Shown here: one piece after another, positions 8,043 through 16,882 of the stretch
How the letters are laid out: every line of letters begins with the position of its first letter
Numbering within the stretch: the stretch's first letter is position 1
DNA from: Patescibacteria group bacterium
GTDB lineage: Bacteria > Patescibacteriota > Doudnabacteria > UBA920
Direction: 5' to 3'
Assembly: GCA_023484515.1 (NCBI GenBank)
Contig: JAMDAY010000035.1
Location: 1-53,486 of the forward strand
Length of the DNA stretch: 53,486 nucleotides
Notes under the pieces: model-generated
The model's database searches: none
Told to the model about the DNA's origin: nothing
Seen by the model: the letters and a program-made list of their open reading frames with translations, nothing else
Position numbers and translations under genes: made by a program

Positions 8043-8633
8043 ATGGCACAAGAACCAAACCAAGCTGCCGACTTGGAAAAAGATGACATCGGCATAGACT
8101 TATCGCAAGTCAATAAAGATGCGGAAGAAAATAAGCCGTTGCTGACTGCCGTTGCGCAGCGCGACCATTGGCGTGAGAAAGCCAAAGATCCCAAAACTGG
8201 GAAAACGTATAAGGAGTTATACGAACAGGCTGTTAAACCTAATCAACCAGAGCAGGTTAAGCCTGATTCTCAACCGAAGCCGGATGCTTCGCCACAGCCG
8301 GCAAAACCCGAACAAGTGTCGCAGGATCTTCCAATTAAGGATGTCCTGAAATTGAAAAGCGAAGGGTATAGTGATGCTGAAATTTTAGAGATTGCTGAAC
8401 AGGCAAACTCCATGAAAATTTCCGTATCCGCCTTGCTTAACAATCAGACATTCAAGAAGGGTATTGAAGCAAACCGTGCCGAGAAAAAGGTTAATCAGGG
8501 AACCCCTGCACCCTCCCAACGTGCTGCCTTTAGTCAGAAGGCTAAGTCCATCAAGGACCTAAAAACACCGGCCGAACGTCAGGCTGCGTTTGACGCCGCA
8601 AAGAGGGGAAAACGCTCAAGCGAAAGTGAATAA
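8043..8633 (+). CDS. Probable capsid scaffolding protein
   Basis: A 196-residue, highly charged, proline-rich protein with no hydrophobic core: acidic N-terminus, a Pro/Gln linker around 60-95, and a helical C-terminal region ending in basic KRGKRSSE. This composition, plus its position 4 bases ahead of the major capsid gene, is typical of scaffold proteins that template the prohead and then leave it. No protease motif is visible. The upstream gap 7949-8042 holds a short hairpin (ATGGG/CCCAT near 7995-8010) and a purine-rich stretch before the ATG. Confidence 0.6.
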   Translation: MAQEPNQAADLEKDDIGIDLSQVNKDAEENKPLLTAVAQRDHWREKAKDPKTGKTYKELYEQAVKPNQPEQVKPDSQPKPDASPQPAKPEQVSQDLPIKDVLKLKSEGYSDAEILEIAEQANSMKISVSALLNNQTFKKGIEANRAEKKVNQGTPAPSQRAAFSQKAKSIKDLKTPAERQAAFDAAKRGKRSSESE

Positions 8634-8637
8634 ATAA

Positions 8638-9570
8638 ATGGCAGTTACATCTGATCCATTTACAGCTACAGACCTTGCTGGAATGATCCCGGACCTTTGG
8701 GTCCCTTATGTGCTGGAAGAAAAGTTTGCGAAGTATGTCTTAGGGAATTTCGTGCGTGATTACACGATCTACGCACAAGACGGTGGCAACACCTTTGAAA
8801 TCCCGGATGTCTTCACTAACTCCTTCACCCCGCAGACACAATCCACGCAAGGCGCGGAAGTTACCACTGAATCCGTGGCGCAAGCCAAAGTTCAGTTGGC
8901 AATTAACACCCACAAATACATCGCTTTGTTGATCGGCGATAAGGACCAAGCCCAGCTTTGGAAATCCTACGACTTCAACGGCGTGTATGGCCGCAAGTGC
9001 GGATCCGCCCTTCACATTGTTTTGGAAGATGCCTTGACCGCATTGTGGTCCGGGCTTTCCACCAATTTGATCGGCGACACCGCCACGCAGCTAGTGGATG
9101 CTGAAATCCGTCAGGGCATCAACAAGCTTGCCACCGGCAAGTTTGATCTTCGCGAATGCGCCTTCTTCATCCATACCTATGTGTTTTGGGTGCAGTTGGC
9201 TTCCATAGCGAAGTATTACGATGCTTCCCAAAGCGGCCTGCTTGGCAAAGCCCAAAGCTTTGTCATTGACGGCAACTTTGGCCCGATGGATGCTAGCCGC
9301 GGCTTAACCGGCGCCCTTTATGGCATCTCAATGTTCACCACCCCGGAAATTGTTTCCGGCTTGCAGACTTACCGCAACTTACTGTTGCATAAGGATGCAC
9401 TCGGGTTTGGAACTCAAACCCCGGGCGGCAACATTGTCCGCATCCAAGCGGAAAACGCTATCCGAAACTTAGGTCTTTTGACCGTTTTGGACATCGTTTA
9501 CGGCGTAAAGGTTGTCCGCGAACCCGCTGCTGTGCTGTTAAATGCATCATCCGCCTTTATCGGATCTTAA
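8638..9570 (+). CDS. Major capsid protein
   Basis: A 310-residue protein consistent with an HK97-fold phage coat protein: N-terminal MIPDLWVPYVLEEKFAKYV, a long beta-rich E-loop-like region (GNTFEIPDVFTNSFTP), the IALLIGDKDQAQL helix, and a C-terminal domain with mobile beta segments. It directly follows the scaffold gene. Codon use is more GC-rich and C-ending than in neighbouring genes, as expected for the most highly expressed virion protein. It forms the icosahedral shell. I rely on overall pattern and position; there is no short diagnostic motif. Confidence 0.75.
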   Translation: MAVTSDPFTATDLAGMIPDLWVPYVLEEKFAKYVLGNFVRDYTIYAQDGGNTFEIPDVFTNSFTPQTQSTQGAEVTTESVAQAKVQLAINTHKYIALLIGDKDQAQLWKSYDFNGVYGRKCGSALHIVLEDALTALWSGLSTNLIGDTATQLVDAEIRQGINKLATGKFDLRECAFFIHTYVFWVQLASIAKYYDASQSGLLGKAQSFVIDGNFGPMDASRGLTGALYGISMFTTPEIVSGLQTYRNLLLHKDALGFGTQTPGGNIVRIQAENAIRNLGLLTVLDIVYGVKVVREPAAVLLNASSAFIGS

Positions 9571-9576
9571 TTTAAC

Positions 9577-9607
9577 CGGCTAATACGCTTACTTAGGCTA
9601 TTAGCCG
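9577..9607 (+). other. Hairpin after capsid gene
   Basis: A perfect 9-bp stem CGGCTAATA/TATTAGCCG (9577-9585 with 9599-9607) with a 13-base loop just after the capsid stop. There is no T-run, so it is more likely a 3' mRNA-stabilising hairpin or a partial terminator that sets capsid protein ratio than a full terminator. Confidence 0.55.
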
Positions 9608-9619
9608 TAGGAAGCCGAA

Positions 9620-10267
9620 ATGTCATCCGGCCCTGAATCTAGGTGTTTGGGGCCGGAAGACAGGCAAAATTATATGGCAAAACAAGGAATATTTGATACA
9701 TCAAGTGATACGCATCAGCTTGTTCACAAAAAGCTGGTTTTAGGTAAAATAGACGATCCGCAACCGGTATTTTTTTATCAGCGCCGGGATGGGTCGGTTT
9801 TTAGTTGCGGGGAAGACGAAGCTTTTACGGTCCACGAATTTTATATTACTTACGGCGGCTTTGTCGGTAGAAGCGATGGCCGGACTTCGCACGAAGCTTT
9901 ATTGAAACTCAAAGAATGGCAGGATGGGGAAATAGGCAAGTTGCATTTGAAACTGCGCGGGGCTAAGTCCAAGATCCGCCGGCTGGAACGAAAAAATAAG
10001 CTGACCAAAAAAGAAGAAGCGGAACTGGACGAACTTTATGACTTGGATGAAAACTTTGACGAACACGTGGAAAAAATCGTGGACAAGGTCAAAGCCGGCA
10101 TATCTGAAGCATGGAAAGCGGAATTGAAAGCGGCAAGGGGTAATTTTATTCCGCCGCAGGATTTATCTGTTATTGGCGGCGGTCAGACTGTCGGATCGGA
10201 CGGCAGGATGCTAAGCAGCAGGCAATTTTTTGGCTTAGGCGGCCTTAAAAACATTAACTTGAACTGA
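9620..10267 (+). CDS. Hypothetical virion-module protein with coiled coil
   Basis: A 215-residue protein. Residues 95-175 (LKLKEWQDGEIGKLHLKLRGAKS and following) are strongly helical, charged and coiled-coil-like. The C-terminus is Gly-rich. An AGGAAG sequence about 6 bases before ATG 9620 supports this start, but ATG 9674 (MAKQGIF...) is a real alternative giving 197 residues. It lies directly after the capsid gene, so a minor head or head-completion role is possible. No family recognised. Confidence 0.55.
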   Translation: MSSGPESRCLGPEDRQNYMAKQGIFDTSSDTHQLVHKKLVLGKIDDPQPVFFYQRRDGSVFSCGEDEAFTVHEFYITYGGFVGRSDGRTSHEALLKLKEWQDGEIGKLHLKLRGAKSKIRRLERKNKLTKKEEAELDELYDLDENFDEHVEKIVDKVKAGISEAWKAELKAARGNFIPPQDLSVIGGGQTVGSDGRMLSSRQFFGLGGLKNINLN

Positions 10268-10268
10268 C

Positions 10269-10697
10269 ATGCAAAAGACGGCTGAACGCAGGCTTGAACA
10301 CATCGGCGCGCAAATTCCGCAAAGGCTTTTAGGCCGGGCCATAGACAATAAGGGCGGCGAAGAAAAAGAAATTGTGGATGATATTTTAAAAAATAAGCGC
10401 GTGCCGGAAAAGCTGAAAAAAACCTTAACGGACCTGCGGGACAACAAAAAAGCCTTTAATACCGAATACAGGGAAGAAAATTTGGAAGTTAAAGCCGAAT
10501 TGGACCGGTTTGTGGGTAAGCGCGTGGCACACGAAATCCGCGTTGGCAGGCTTACCCCGGCAGATCCGAATGATCCGTTTTTGCGCAAAGTGCGGAAATT
10601 AACGCGCGGCAAGCCACCGGCCCGGGAACGCCTGTGGAAGCCGGCAGCGCCAACTAGCAATTTGCCGCCTTCAATGCGCGGATTGGGGAAAGTATGA
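10269..10697 (+). CDS. Hypothetical basic phage protein
   Basis: A 142-residue Lys/Arg-rich, mostly helical protein (MQKTAERRLEHIGAQIPQRL...). It ends in a proline-rich basic tail (RGKPPARERLWKPAAP). It begins one base after the previous stop and overlaps the HNH gene start as ATGA. The basic tail suggests DNA contact inside the capsid, but this is inference; no domain is recognised. Confidence 0.5.
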   Translation: MQKTAERRLEHIGAQIPQRLLGRAIDNKGGEEKEIVDDILKNKRVPEKLKKTLTDLRDNKKAFNTEYREENLEVKAELDRFVGKRVAHEIRVGRLTPADPNDPFLRKVRKLTRGKPPARERLWKPAAPTSNLPPSMRGLGKV

Positions 10698-11164
10698 AAA
10701 ATATATTATTTAAAGCACATAATATCAAAGGCGAAAATAGAAATTGCGTAGTTTGTGGCAATAAATTTTGGGCGTATCGCTACAGAATTAAGCAAGGGCG
10801 TGGCAAAGTTTGTAGCCATGAGTGTGCTAATAAATATCAATTAGGTCAGCACCATAGTCAAAAAACAGAATTTAAAATAGGCAACATTCCGGCCAAGCGA
10901 GAATATCCACGGGGAATCAGCCACCCGAATTGGATGGGGCAAAAAGTTGGATATTTTGCTTTACATCTATGGGTTACAAAATGGCGTGGCAAGCCTAAAA
11001 AGTGCGAACATTGCGGATTAGAAGGTAAAAAAGTCGGTAGGCGATGGAATATAGAATGGGCTAATATTGATAGAAAATATCGGCGTTGTTTAAAAGATTT
11101 TATAGCCTTATGCAAAAGTTGCCACACTATTTATGATAACAATCTTATAAGGCAATGCGGATAA
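10694..11164 (+). CDS. HNH-type homing endonuclease-like protein
   Basis: A 156-residue protein with an N-terminal CVVCGNKFWA...CSHEC zinc-binding stretch and a C-terminal HNH-like module: CEHCG, IEWANIDRKYRR, then LCKSCHTIYD. The first catalytic His of HNH is replaced by Glu in the usual IHWAN position, so nuclease activity is uncertain. It is more AT-rich than its neighbours and is inserted between structural and sugar genes, as expected for a free-standing homing endonuclease. Its start overlaps the preceding stop (ATGA), and its end overlaps the next gene by 10 bases. Confidence 0.75.
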   Translation: MKNILFKAHNIKGENRNCVVCGNKFWAYRYRIKQGRGKVCSHECANKYQLGQHHSQKTEFKIGNIPAKREYPRGISHPNWMGQKVGYFALHLWVTKWRGKPKKCEHCGLEGKKVGRRWNIEWANIDRKYRRCLKDFIALCKSCHTIYDNNLIRQCG

Positions 11165-11889
11165 TAGGCTTCATGGTAGTGGGTAAGGGCGAGGCTGATC
11201 GCTATCTTGAAGGATCATTAAAGGAATTTAAGCGTCTATGCGATGACGCAATAATCTGCGGAAACAACACCGATGCCAAAACCGAAAAACTTATCAAAAA
11301 ATACGGATATTGGTTTTACAGGGATGATCGCGAATGGGGTTATAATCAACCTCTTATTAAGACCGATTTACTGCGCCGTATTGGTAATCTATCGCCTGAC
11401 TGGATCGTGGCGTTGGATGCAGACGAAAGGTTTGCACCAGAATTTACGCGGCGTGAAGCGGAGGCTTTGGCGAACAGTGGCGAAATCGCCTTCCACTTCC
11501 TTATTGTCAATCTCTACAACGACGAACAGCACTTCGCGCATGACACAGGGATCCAAAGATTTTGGAATGTAAGGTTTTATAAGTTTTTGCCGCAGTATGG
11601 TTTGGAGTTTCAAAAGACCAATCTGCACTGTGGTTTAGGTCCGCCCATTGCCTATAGCCACGGCTGGCACGCGCCTTATTACGTTTTGCACTACGGATTA
11701 ATGAAACCAAAAGACAGGCAGGCAAAAGCGGAAAGATACAAAAAATACGACAAGCGGGACATGAAGCCGGCATATTACGCGGATTTGGAAAGGGATTTAA
11801 AAATGCATCCGTTTAATCCGGAAAAATTATTAAAGCAGTTGGCAGAAAGTCCGGACTGCCAAACAAGAAACGAGAGGCCACAATTATGA
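11155..11889 (+). CDS. GT-A glycosyltransferase (family 2-like)
   Basis: A 244-residue cytosolic glycosyltransferase. The N-terminus reads as the nucleotide-binding fold, and ALDADERFAPEF at about 82-93 carries the DxD metal/nucleotide-sugar motif. It would transfer a sugar from an NDP donor to a phage or host glycan. It is the first gene of a sugar cassette running to about 18.9 kb and overlaps the HNH gene by 10 bases. Substrate unknown. Confidence 0.8.
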   Translation: MRIIGFMVVGKGEADRYLEGSLKEFKRLCDDAIICGNNTDAKTEKLIKKYGYWFYRDDREWGYNQPLIKTDLLRRIGNLSPDWIVALDADERFAPEFTRREAEALANSGEIAFHFLIVNLYNDEQHFAHDTGIQRFWNVRFYKFLPQYGLEFQKTNLHCGLGPPIAYSHGWHAPYYVLHYGLMKPKDRQAKAERYKKYDKRDMKPAYYADLERDLKMHPFNPEKLLKQLAESPDCQTRNERPQL

Positions 11890-12173
11890 TTAAAGGCGAA
11901 AGAAAAGAATACAGCAAAACCAAATTCGTCTATGTCCGGCGCCTGCTTGACGGGCAGCTTTTGGACATGAGCGAGTGGGACTGGTATGAAAATATCTGCA
12001 ATAAAAACGAATTTCAGTTTATAGGATATGTCGGCGATGTGCAGCAGACAGTCAATGAGCCGCCAAAATTCTTTGCGCCCGGGGATACGGCGATGCACGC
12101 CTGTCCTTTGTGCGGCAAAACCTATAAGACTGAAAAGCTGTTAAAGACGCACCGCGAAAAAGCCCATGCCTAA
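11886..12173 (+). CDS. Small protein with C-terminal C2H2 zinc finger
   Basis: A 95-residue protein whose last 23 residues, CPLCGKTYKTEKLLKTHREKAH, match the classical C2H2 zinc finger (C-x2-C-x12-H-x4-H) often seen in eukaryotes. The N-terminal 70 residues are unrecognised, with many aromatic residues (EWDWYENIC). ATGA overlaps on both sides link it to the glycosyltransferases. It may bind nucleic acid or act as a protein scaffold. Confidence 0.65.
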   Translation: MIKGERKEYSKTKFVYVRRLLDGQLLDMSEWDWYENICNKNEFQFIGYVGDVQQTVNEPPKFFAPGDTAMHACPLCGKTYKTEKLLKTHREKAHA

Positions 12174-13092
12174 AATCCTTTACATCGGATCATTTCAAAG
12201 GCTGTGGGATGAAGAAGGAATTGCGCAGGCTTTGGAAGCGGCCGGCTGCAAAGTATTTAGGATGGAAGAAAACAGCTTTAAATTTTCCGTGGCTAAGGAT
12301 TTGCTGGATTTGGAAAAGCCAGATTTGGTGATGTGGGCCAAGCTGAAAATAGATCCGCGGATCCGCTATTTCTTTTTGCAGCACCTTGAACAGTTAAACT
12401 TTACCACTGCCTGCTATTTGCCGGATCTGTATTGGGGGCTGACAAGGCAGTGGAAAGCTCAAAGGAAAGAGCCGCCATTTAGATGCACTTACGCTTTTAC
12501 CCCGGACGGCGGACACGATCAGGACTGGAAAGAATCAGGTATCAGGCATTTTACCATCAGGCAGGGTATTGCCAAAGATTTCTGTTATTTAGCCAAGCCG
12601 GAAAAAAAATACAGCTTTGACGTGGTATTTGTAGGATCAATGAACGGGGAATACCCTTACCGGCAAAGGCTGATTGAATGGCTTAGGAAAGAATACCCGG
12701 GCAAATTCAAATGGATTGGCAAAGGCGAAGAACAGGAAATCCGCGGACACGAATTAAACAAGCTATATGCATCCTGCAAAGTGGTTATTGGCGAATCAGT
12801 CTATTCCCCTTTTTACTGGTCAAACCGGATTTACGAAACCATTGGCCGCGGCGGGTTTATCATCCATCCGACGGTGCCGGGACTGGACAGCGAATACGAA
12901 CCCTATAAGCATTTTGTGCCTTACTTCCACAATGATTTTGACGGTTTAAAAGAAAAAATCAATTACTTTTTAACACACGAAACCAAACGCAAAAAAATCG
13001 CATTAGCCGGGTTTGAACATACTAAAACGCATCACACTTTGGATTATAGAATTAAGCAATTATTGGATGTTTTACGATTACCACACAACTAA
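12166..13092 (+). CDS. GT-B glycosyltransferase (CgeB-like)
   Basis: A 308-residue glycosyltransferase of the GT-B type. The C-terminal half has FDVVFVGSMNGEYPYRQRL, then ELNKLYASCKVVIGESVY and RIYETIGRGGFIIHPTV, the donor-binding pattern of the Glyco_trans_1_2/CgeB group. The N-terminal half reads as the acceptor domain. It overlaps the zinc-finger gene by 8 bases, so is co-translated. It probably adds a sugar to a glycan or a virion component. Confidence 0.75.
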   Translation: MPKILYIGSFQRLWDEEGIAQALEAAGCKVFRMEENSFKFSVAKDLLDLEKPDLVMWAKLKIDPRIRYFFLQHLEQLNFTTACYLPDLYWGLTRQWKAQRKEPPFRCTYAFTPDGGHDQDWKESGIRHFTIRQGIAKDFCYLAKPEKKYSFDVVFVGSMNGEYPYRQRLIEWLRKEYPGKFKWIGKGEEQEIRGHELNKLYASCKVVIGESVYSPFYWSNRIYETIGRGGFIIHPTVPGLDSEYEPYKHFVPYFHNDFDGLKEKINYFLTHETKRKKIALAGFEHTKTHHTLDYRIKQLLDVLRLPHN

Positions 13093-13093
13093 G

Positions 13094-14176
13094 ATGGCAG
13101 AACGGGAAAAGCTTTTGGAAGGCAACCGCCCGTTTAAATGGGTGGAAGTTAAACCAACTGATATTTTAAAAGTGGATGATGATAAAGACCGCGGCAAAAG
13201 CATTATTTGGGATCAAGACTATGATAGCTTTTACGAAAATGTTTTTAATTCCATGACTGAAACGCTGCGGCAATACGATGAAAACCCGCAGATCAGGCCG
13301 GTGGATACGTTTTATTTTCAAAAATGGCGCAAATTAAAAGGCGATGCGGATATGGCGATGCGCACACAGCAGTTTTTTGAACTTTATGAATCCATCAAAG
13401 CCAAAGGTTTTGACCCGGAAGCCGGCAATTTTGCCGGTGGCATCTGCGTAGAGCAGACTGGCGAAAGGCTGGACGGATCGCACAGGACGGCAATTTTAAT
13501 TCATTTAGGCATTGAAAAAGTTAAGGTCAAACAATTTGCTTTTAACTGGCAGGATATTGATGAAGATTTTATTTGCCGGAAATTAAAAGCGCGGGAATTA
13601 GGCATTGGCCCAAATTATTATTTTATAGATTACGGCAATTTCACCAATTTGCCGGCAAGCGTGCATCCGACTTACAAAGAAAATGCCGCGCCGCGATGGG
13701 AACTGCTGGAAAATTTAATTAAGCCACAGGGCAAAGTAATTTTGGATCTAGGCTGTAACGAAGGTTATTTGTCCATCATGGCGGCAAAGACGGCCAAGCG
13801 GGTGATTGGTTATGACTATTCTTACATTGATGGGGCCAATACCAATAAGCTGATTTTTGAATATTTAGCACAAAGAGATTTGCCGGTGGAATTTGTGGAA
13901 GCGGATATTTCTGATGTAGTTTTTCCAGTTTGTGATACTGCGCTTTTGCTTAATGCGATTTACCATTTGCCGCGGCCAAAGCAGATCCCGATGCTGTTTA
14001 GGCTGCACCAGAAATGCAAGCATTTGGTGGTGCAGTGCAATTTAAGGAAAGCGCACGTTCGGGAAGAATATTTTGGATCGCACCCGGAAGATATGAAAAA
14101 GCTTTTAGAAGCTGCCGGCTGGAAGGTGAAGGAAGAAATCCAGTGGCTTGATAAACCAGTAATTATTGCCGTATGA
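13094..14176 (+). CDS. ParB-like domain fused to SAM methyltransferase
   Basis: A 360-residue two-part protein. The N-terminal half holds GERLDGSHRTAILIHLG (about 123-139), which resembles the ParB/Srx-type nucleotide-binding core DGxHR. The C-terminal half has the class I methyltransferase motif VILDLGCNEGYLSI (215-228), followed by a sugar- or small-molecule-type fold. ATG 13094 lies one base after the previous stop and is preferred to 13013. It overlaps the next methyltransferase by 4 bases. Substrate unknown; the sugar-cassette context suggests glycan methylation. Confidence 0.7.
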   Translation: MAEREKLLEGNRPFKWVEVKPTDILKVDDDKDRGKSIIWDQDYDSFYENVFNSMTETLRQYDENPQIRPVDTFYFQKWRKLKGDADMAMRTQQFFELYESIKAKGFDPEAGNFAGGICVEQTGERLDGSHRTAILIHLGIEKVKVKQFAFNWQDIDEDFICRKLKARELGIGPNYYFIDYGNFTNLPASVHPTYKENAAPRWELLENLIKPQGKVILDLGCNEGYLSIMAAKTAKRVIGYDYSYIDGANTNKLIFEYLAQRDLPVEFVEADISDVVFPVCDTALLLNAIYHLPRPKQIPMLFRLHQKCKHLVVQCNLRKAHVREEYFGSHPEDMKKLLEAAGWKVKEEIQWLDKPVIIAV

Positions 14177-14655
14177 AACGCGAAGTAGATAAATTGGAAT
14201 TTTGGAAGGAACGGCTTGATACGGCGCCGGCCGGGTATCCGCATTATTCAGTTTACGTGGCAAACACTACGCTTTGGAAGTTTATTGAAAAGAACCACCA
14301 GAAAATAATTAAGCAGCACATGACGGTGAAGGACAAGGTTTTGGATGCCGGATGCGGTTACGGCCGGGCCAGCGAATTTTTGCCGGCAGACTATACGGGC
14401 GTGGATTTTTCCCCGGACTTTATTAATAAGGCAAAGGAACTGTATCCGGACAAGGCTTTTATTCAGGCGGACTTAAAGCAACTGCCGTTTGCGGATAACA
14501 GCTTTGATTGGGCGGTTTGCATATCCATCAGGCACATGATAGTTGGTAATTTGGGGCAGGATGCATGGCTGCCGATGCAGCAGGAATTAAAGCGCGTGGC
14601 AAAAAAGGTTTTAATTTTGGAATACGAAGATTCATCAATTTACGAAATTTTATGA
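14173..14655 (+). CDS. Class I SAM-dependent methyltransferase
   Basis: A 160-residue Methyltransf_11-type enzyme: VLDAGCGYGRASEFLP (motif I, about 56-71), GVDFSPDFINKAKELYPD (motif II acidic residue), and LPFADNSFDWAVCIS (motif IV region). It is short for the family (about 200-250 residues), but all core motifs are present. ATGA overlap at both ends. It probably methylates a sugar or lipid intermediate in the same cassette. Confidence 0.8.
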   Translation: MKREVDKLEFWKERLDTAPAGYPHYSVYVANTTLWKFIEKNHQKIIKQHMTVKDKVLDAGCGYGRASEFLPADYTGVDFSPDFINKAKELYPDKAFIQADLKQLPFADNSFDWAVCISIRHMIVGNLGQDAWLPMQQELKRVAKKVLILEYEDSSIYEIL

Positions 14656-15146
14656 TTGATATTAACACATTACCCGAAGGTTGGCTGGATCAGGAAGAAG
14701 CGGATTTGCTTTTGAAGTGGGCGGAAAAGACCAAAGGGCCGATTGTGGAAATTGGCAGCTATAAGGGAAGGTCCGCGGCGCTGCTTGCCGGCTTGAACCG
14801 CTGGCTGATTTGCGTGGATAGTTGGCAGGATTACGAAGGGCAAAAAGGCGAAGAAATTTATAAAACATTTTTGGAAAATACCAAAGGATATTTAAACATT
14901 GAGCCAGTCAGATGCAGGGCGGAAGACTGGCAGCCGGTGGAATCGGAATTTGTGTATATTGACGGGGATCACAGTTTTGAAGGAACTAAGGCGGCTATTG
15001 AAAAAGCTTTGCAATGCCATCCCAAATATATTGCCGGACATGATTATTACCGGACTTCGGACGGCTTAAACGTTATGAAAGCTTTTGATCAATTTTTTGC
15101 CAGACCTGTAGCGCAGGCCGGCAAGATGGCAATCTTTCAATTATGA
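14652..15146 (+). CDS. Class I SAM-dependent methyltransferase (Methyltransf_24-like)
   Basis: A 164-residue enzyme with IVEIGSYKGRSAALL (motif I), CVDSWQDYEG (motif II) and VYIDGDHSFEGTKAAI, the pattern of the Methyltransf_24 group often found with cephalosporin hydroxylases and sugar O-methylases. The ATG at 14652 is preferred because it overlaps the previous TGA; 14565 is an out-of-place upstream ATG. Likely part of the glycan-modification set. Confidence 0.75.
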   Translation: MIDINTLPEGWLDQEEADLLLKWAEKTKGPIVEIGSYKGRSAALLAGLNRWLICVDSWQDYEGQKGEEIYKTFLENTKGYLNIEPVRCRAEDWQPVESEFVYIDGDHSFEGTKAAIEKALQCHPKYIAGHDYYRTSDGLNVMKAFDQFFARPVAQAGKMAIFQL

Positions 15147-15856
15147 AAATAGGGATATTTACAGCAATTTGCGATAGGGATTTTAATTGGGTGCCGCAGT
15201 TTATGAAGCAGGCGGAAATTTTGCAGTATCCGGTGGCGTGGTATGCGGACAGGCTATTGCCGGAAAATCTTGTAGTGCTGAAAAATTGGAAGCTGACGGT
15301 TGGCATAGTTGAGGGCAAGGACCAATTCAGCGAAAAATCCAAAGAAAAAGCCTTTAACCTTTTAACCGGTTTTGATTGGGCTATCCAGATGGACATTGAT
15401 GAAACTTGGCAGGATGGCGCCAAAGAAATCATTGAAAAGACTTTAGCGGAAAATCCCGGGCATCAGGGCTATTGCCCGATGATCACCGTGGCAAGAAGGG
15501 ATGACAAACTTTACCGCCGGATGGATGATTATTTTTTAAAGGGCAAGGAATCGGGGCGGGAAAGAATTTATAACTTACAGGAAGAATGACACTGGATAGA
15601 TCCGATTACCTGCGGCGCTTACCGGTTTGTCAAAGGCGCGCCGACTTATGACGTAAAGCTTTTTCAGTGTTCGGCCGCTTCCGTGCATTGGGGTTACTGG
15701 ACGCTGGAACTGTGCGATGACCATAAAGCAAAGTGGTTGGATATTTGGGTAAAAACATGGGGATCCCGGCCGTATGCCACTTATGACATGCTGACTGACC
15801 GGGAATATCAGTTTAAAATGGAAGTTTTGGACCCGATTTATTTTAGGCATTTATGA
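15143..15856 (+). pseudogene. GT-A glycosyltransferase interrupted by an in-frame TGA
   Basis: The first part (15143-15589, 148 residues) begins MKIGIFTAICDRDFNWV and carries MDIDETW, a DxD motif. It stops at TGA 15587-15589. The same frame then continues for 88 codons, reading HWIDPITCGAYRFVKGAP and ending at TGA 15854-15856, where the next ORF overlaps as ATGA. The continuation is protein-like and in frame, so the whole 237-codon frame was one gene. The context is TGA-C, a leaky stop. Nonsense mutation, readthrough or a sequence error are all possible; other genes use TGA as a true stop. Confidence 0.75.
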
Positions 15857-16050
15857 AATTTCGCCGACACCACAATAACAAAGGCAGCAAGCAGATCCGC
15901 AGCGGCAAGACTCGGGTGCAGGTATTTTATATGGTGAAGAAATATTTTCCGCATTTAATACACAAACATGAAACCAACGTTAGGGCTGATAGCACGGGCG
16001 GACAATTCGGGCTTAGGGAACATGTCATGGGAACTGGCCCGGCACATTAA
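15853..16050 (+). CDS. Small basic ORF overlapping the next gene
   Basis: A 65-residue ORF starting MKFRRHHNNKGSKQIRSGKT. Its ATG overlaps the restored glycosyltransferase stop (ATGA), which supports translation. Its last 27 codons overlap the next gene in another frame, and the natural end may be around 15970. The basic start (RRHHNNKGSKQIRSGK) is reminiscent of nucleic-acid binding. Low confidence as a real protein, but the coupling is worth recording. Confidence 0.35.
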   Translation: MKFRRHHNNKGSKQIRSGKTRVQVFYMVKKYFPHLIHKHETNVRADSTGGQFGLREHVMGTGPAH

Positions 16051-16882
16051 ATTTGACCAGATCCAGATCGTTTCCAATGGCCGCTATAAGCGCTATCCAG
16101 ACCGCTTTTACAACCTTGTAGGCCGCTTGACGACAGATATTACCATTGCCATAGAAACGCCTTACCAAAGCGAATTTTGGCACGGTAAACGGGTTTTAAT
16201 TCCCATGTATGAATGCACCAACCCGGGAATAATCAGGCAGGCGGATAAGATCATAACCGTATCGCTTTTGGACAAACAATTCTATCCGGATTCCGTATTC
16301 TTGCCGTGGCCTATTGCTTTAGACCGGATTCCCTACAGGCGGCGCAGCAGGTTGAAAACCTTGATTCACAATGCCGGGCATGGCGGCCTAAACGGCAGAA
16401 ACGGCACCGCGGAATTGGTGAAAGCAATGGATCTTGTAAAATCTGACGTGAAGCTGATCATCAACAGCCAGATTCCGATCGAAAACAGCAATCCGAGAAT
16501 CGAAGTCATCGTGGGCGATTACGAAAATTACTGGCAGATTTGGGGGCAAGGTGACGCGTTCATTTTTCCGGAAAAGTTTAACGGTTTGTCGTTACCAATT
16601 CAGGAAGCGATGGCAGCAGGCTATCCGATCATTTCCACAAACCGCTTTCCGTTCAATGCCTACTTGCCAAAAAAGCTCTTGATCCCGGTAGCCAGATACA
16701 GGCGGCAGTTTATTGGCACCGCGTTCGATGCCGCGGAAGTGCTGCCGGCAGACATTGCCAATACGATCGATCGGCTGGCCGGCAAGAACCTGTCAAAGTA
16801 TTCCGATGAAATGCACTGGCTGTCGCAAATGTATTCATGGGAAAAATTAAAAACACAATGGGAAAGGGAACTTTATGGCTAA
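15968..16882 (+). CDS. GT-B glycosyltransferase (Glycos_transf_1-like)
   Basis: A 304-residue GT-B glycosyltransferase. LIARADNSGLGNMSWELARHI at the start resembles the donor/acceptor glycine loop of this fold. KTLIHNAGHGGLNGRNGTAELVKAM leads into the C-terminal domain, and GDAFIFPEKFNGLSLPIQEAMAAGYPII is the characteristic E-x7-E-type donor site. Shares the sugar operon and overlaps the epimerase by 8 bases. Sugar specificity cannot be read from sequence. Confidence 0.8.
   Translation: MKPTLGLIARADNSGLGNMSWELARHIKFDQIQIVSNGRYKRYPDRFYNLVGRLTTDITIAIETPYQSEFWHGKRVLIPMYECTNPGIIRQADKIITVSLLDKQFYPDSVFLPWPIALDRIPYRRRSRLKTLIHNAGHGGLNGRNGTAELVKAMDLVKSDVKLIINSQIPIENSNPRIEVIVGDYENYWQIWGQGDAFIFPEKFNGLSLPIQEAMAAGYPIISTNRFPFNAYLPKKLLIPVARYRRQFIGTAFDAAEVLPADIANTIDRLAGKNLSKYSDEMHWLSQMYSWEKLKTQWERELYG

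Noticed and set aside
970-15589. Genome-wide TGA recoding (as in Absconditabacteria/Gracilibacteria)
   Set aside because: Two suspicious in-frame TGA codons exist (970 and 15587), but many genes end with TGA in ATGA overlaps, so TGA is a normal stop here.
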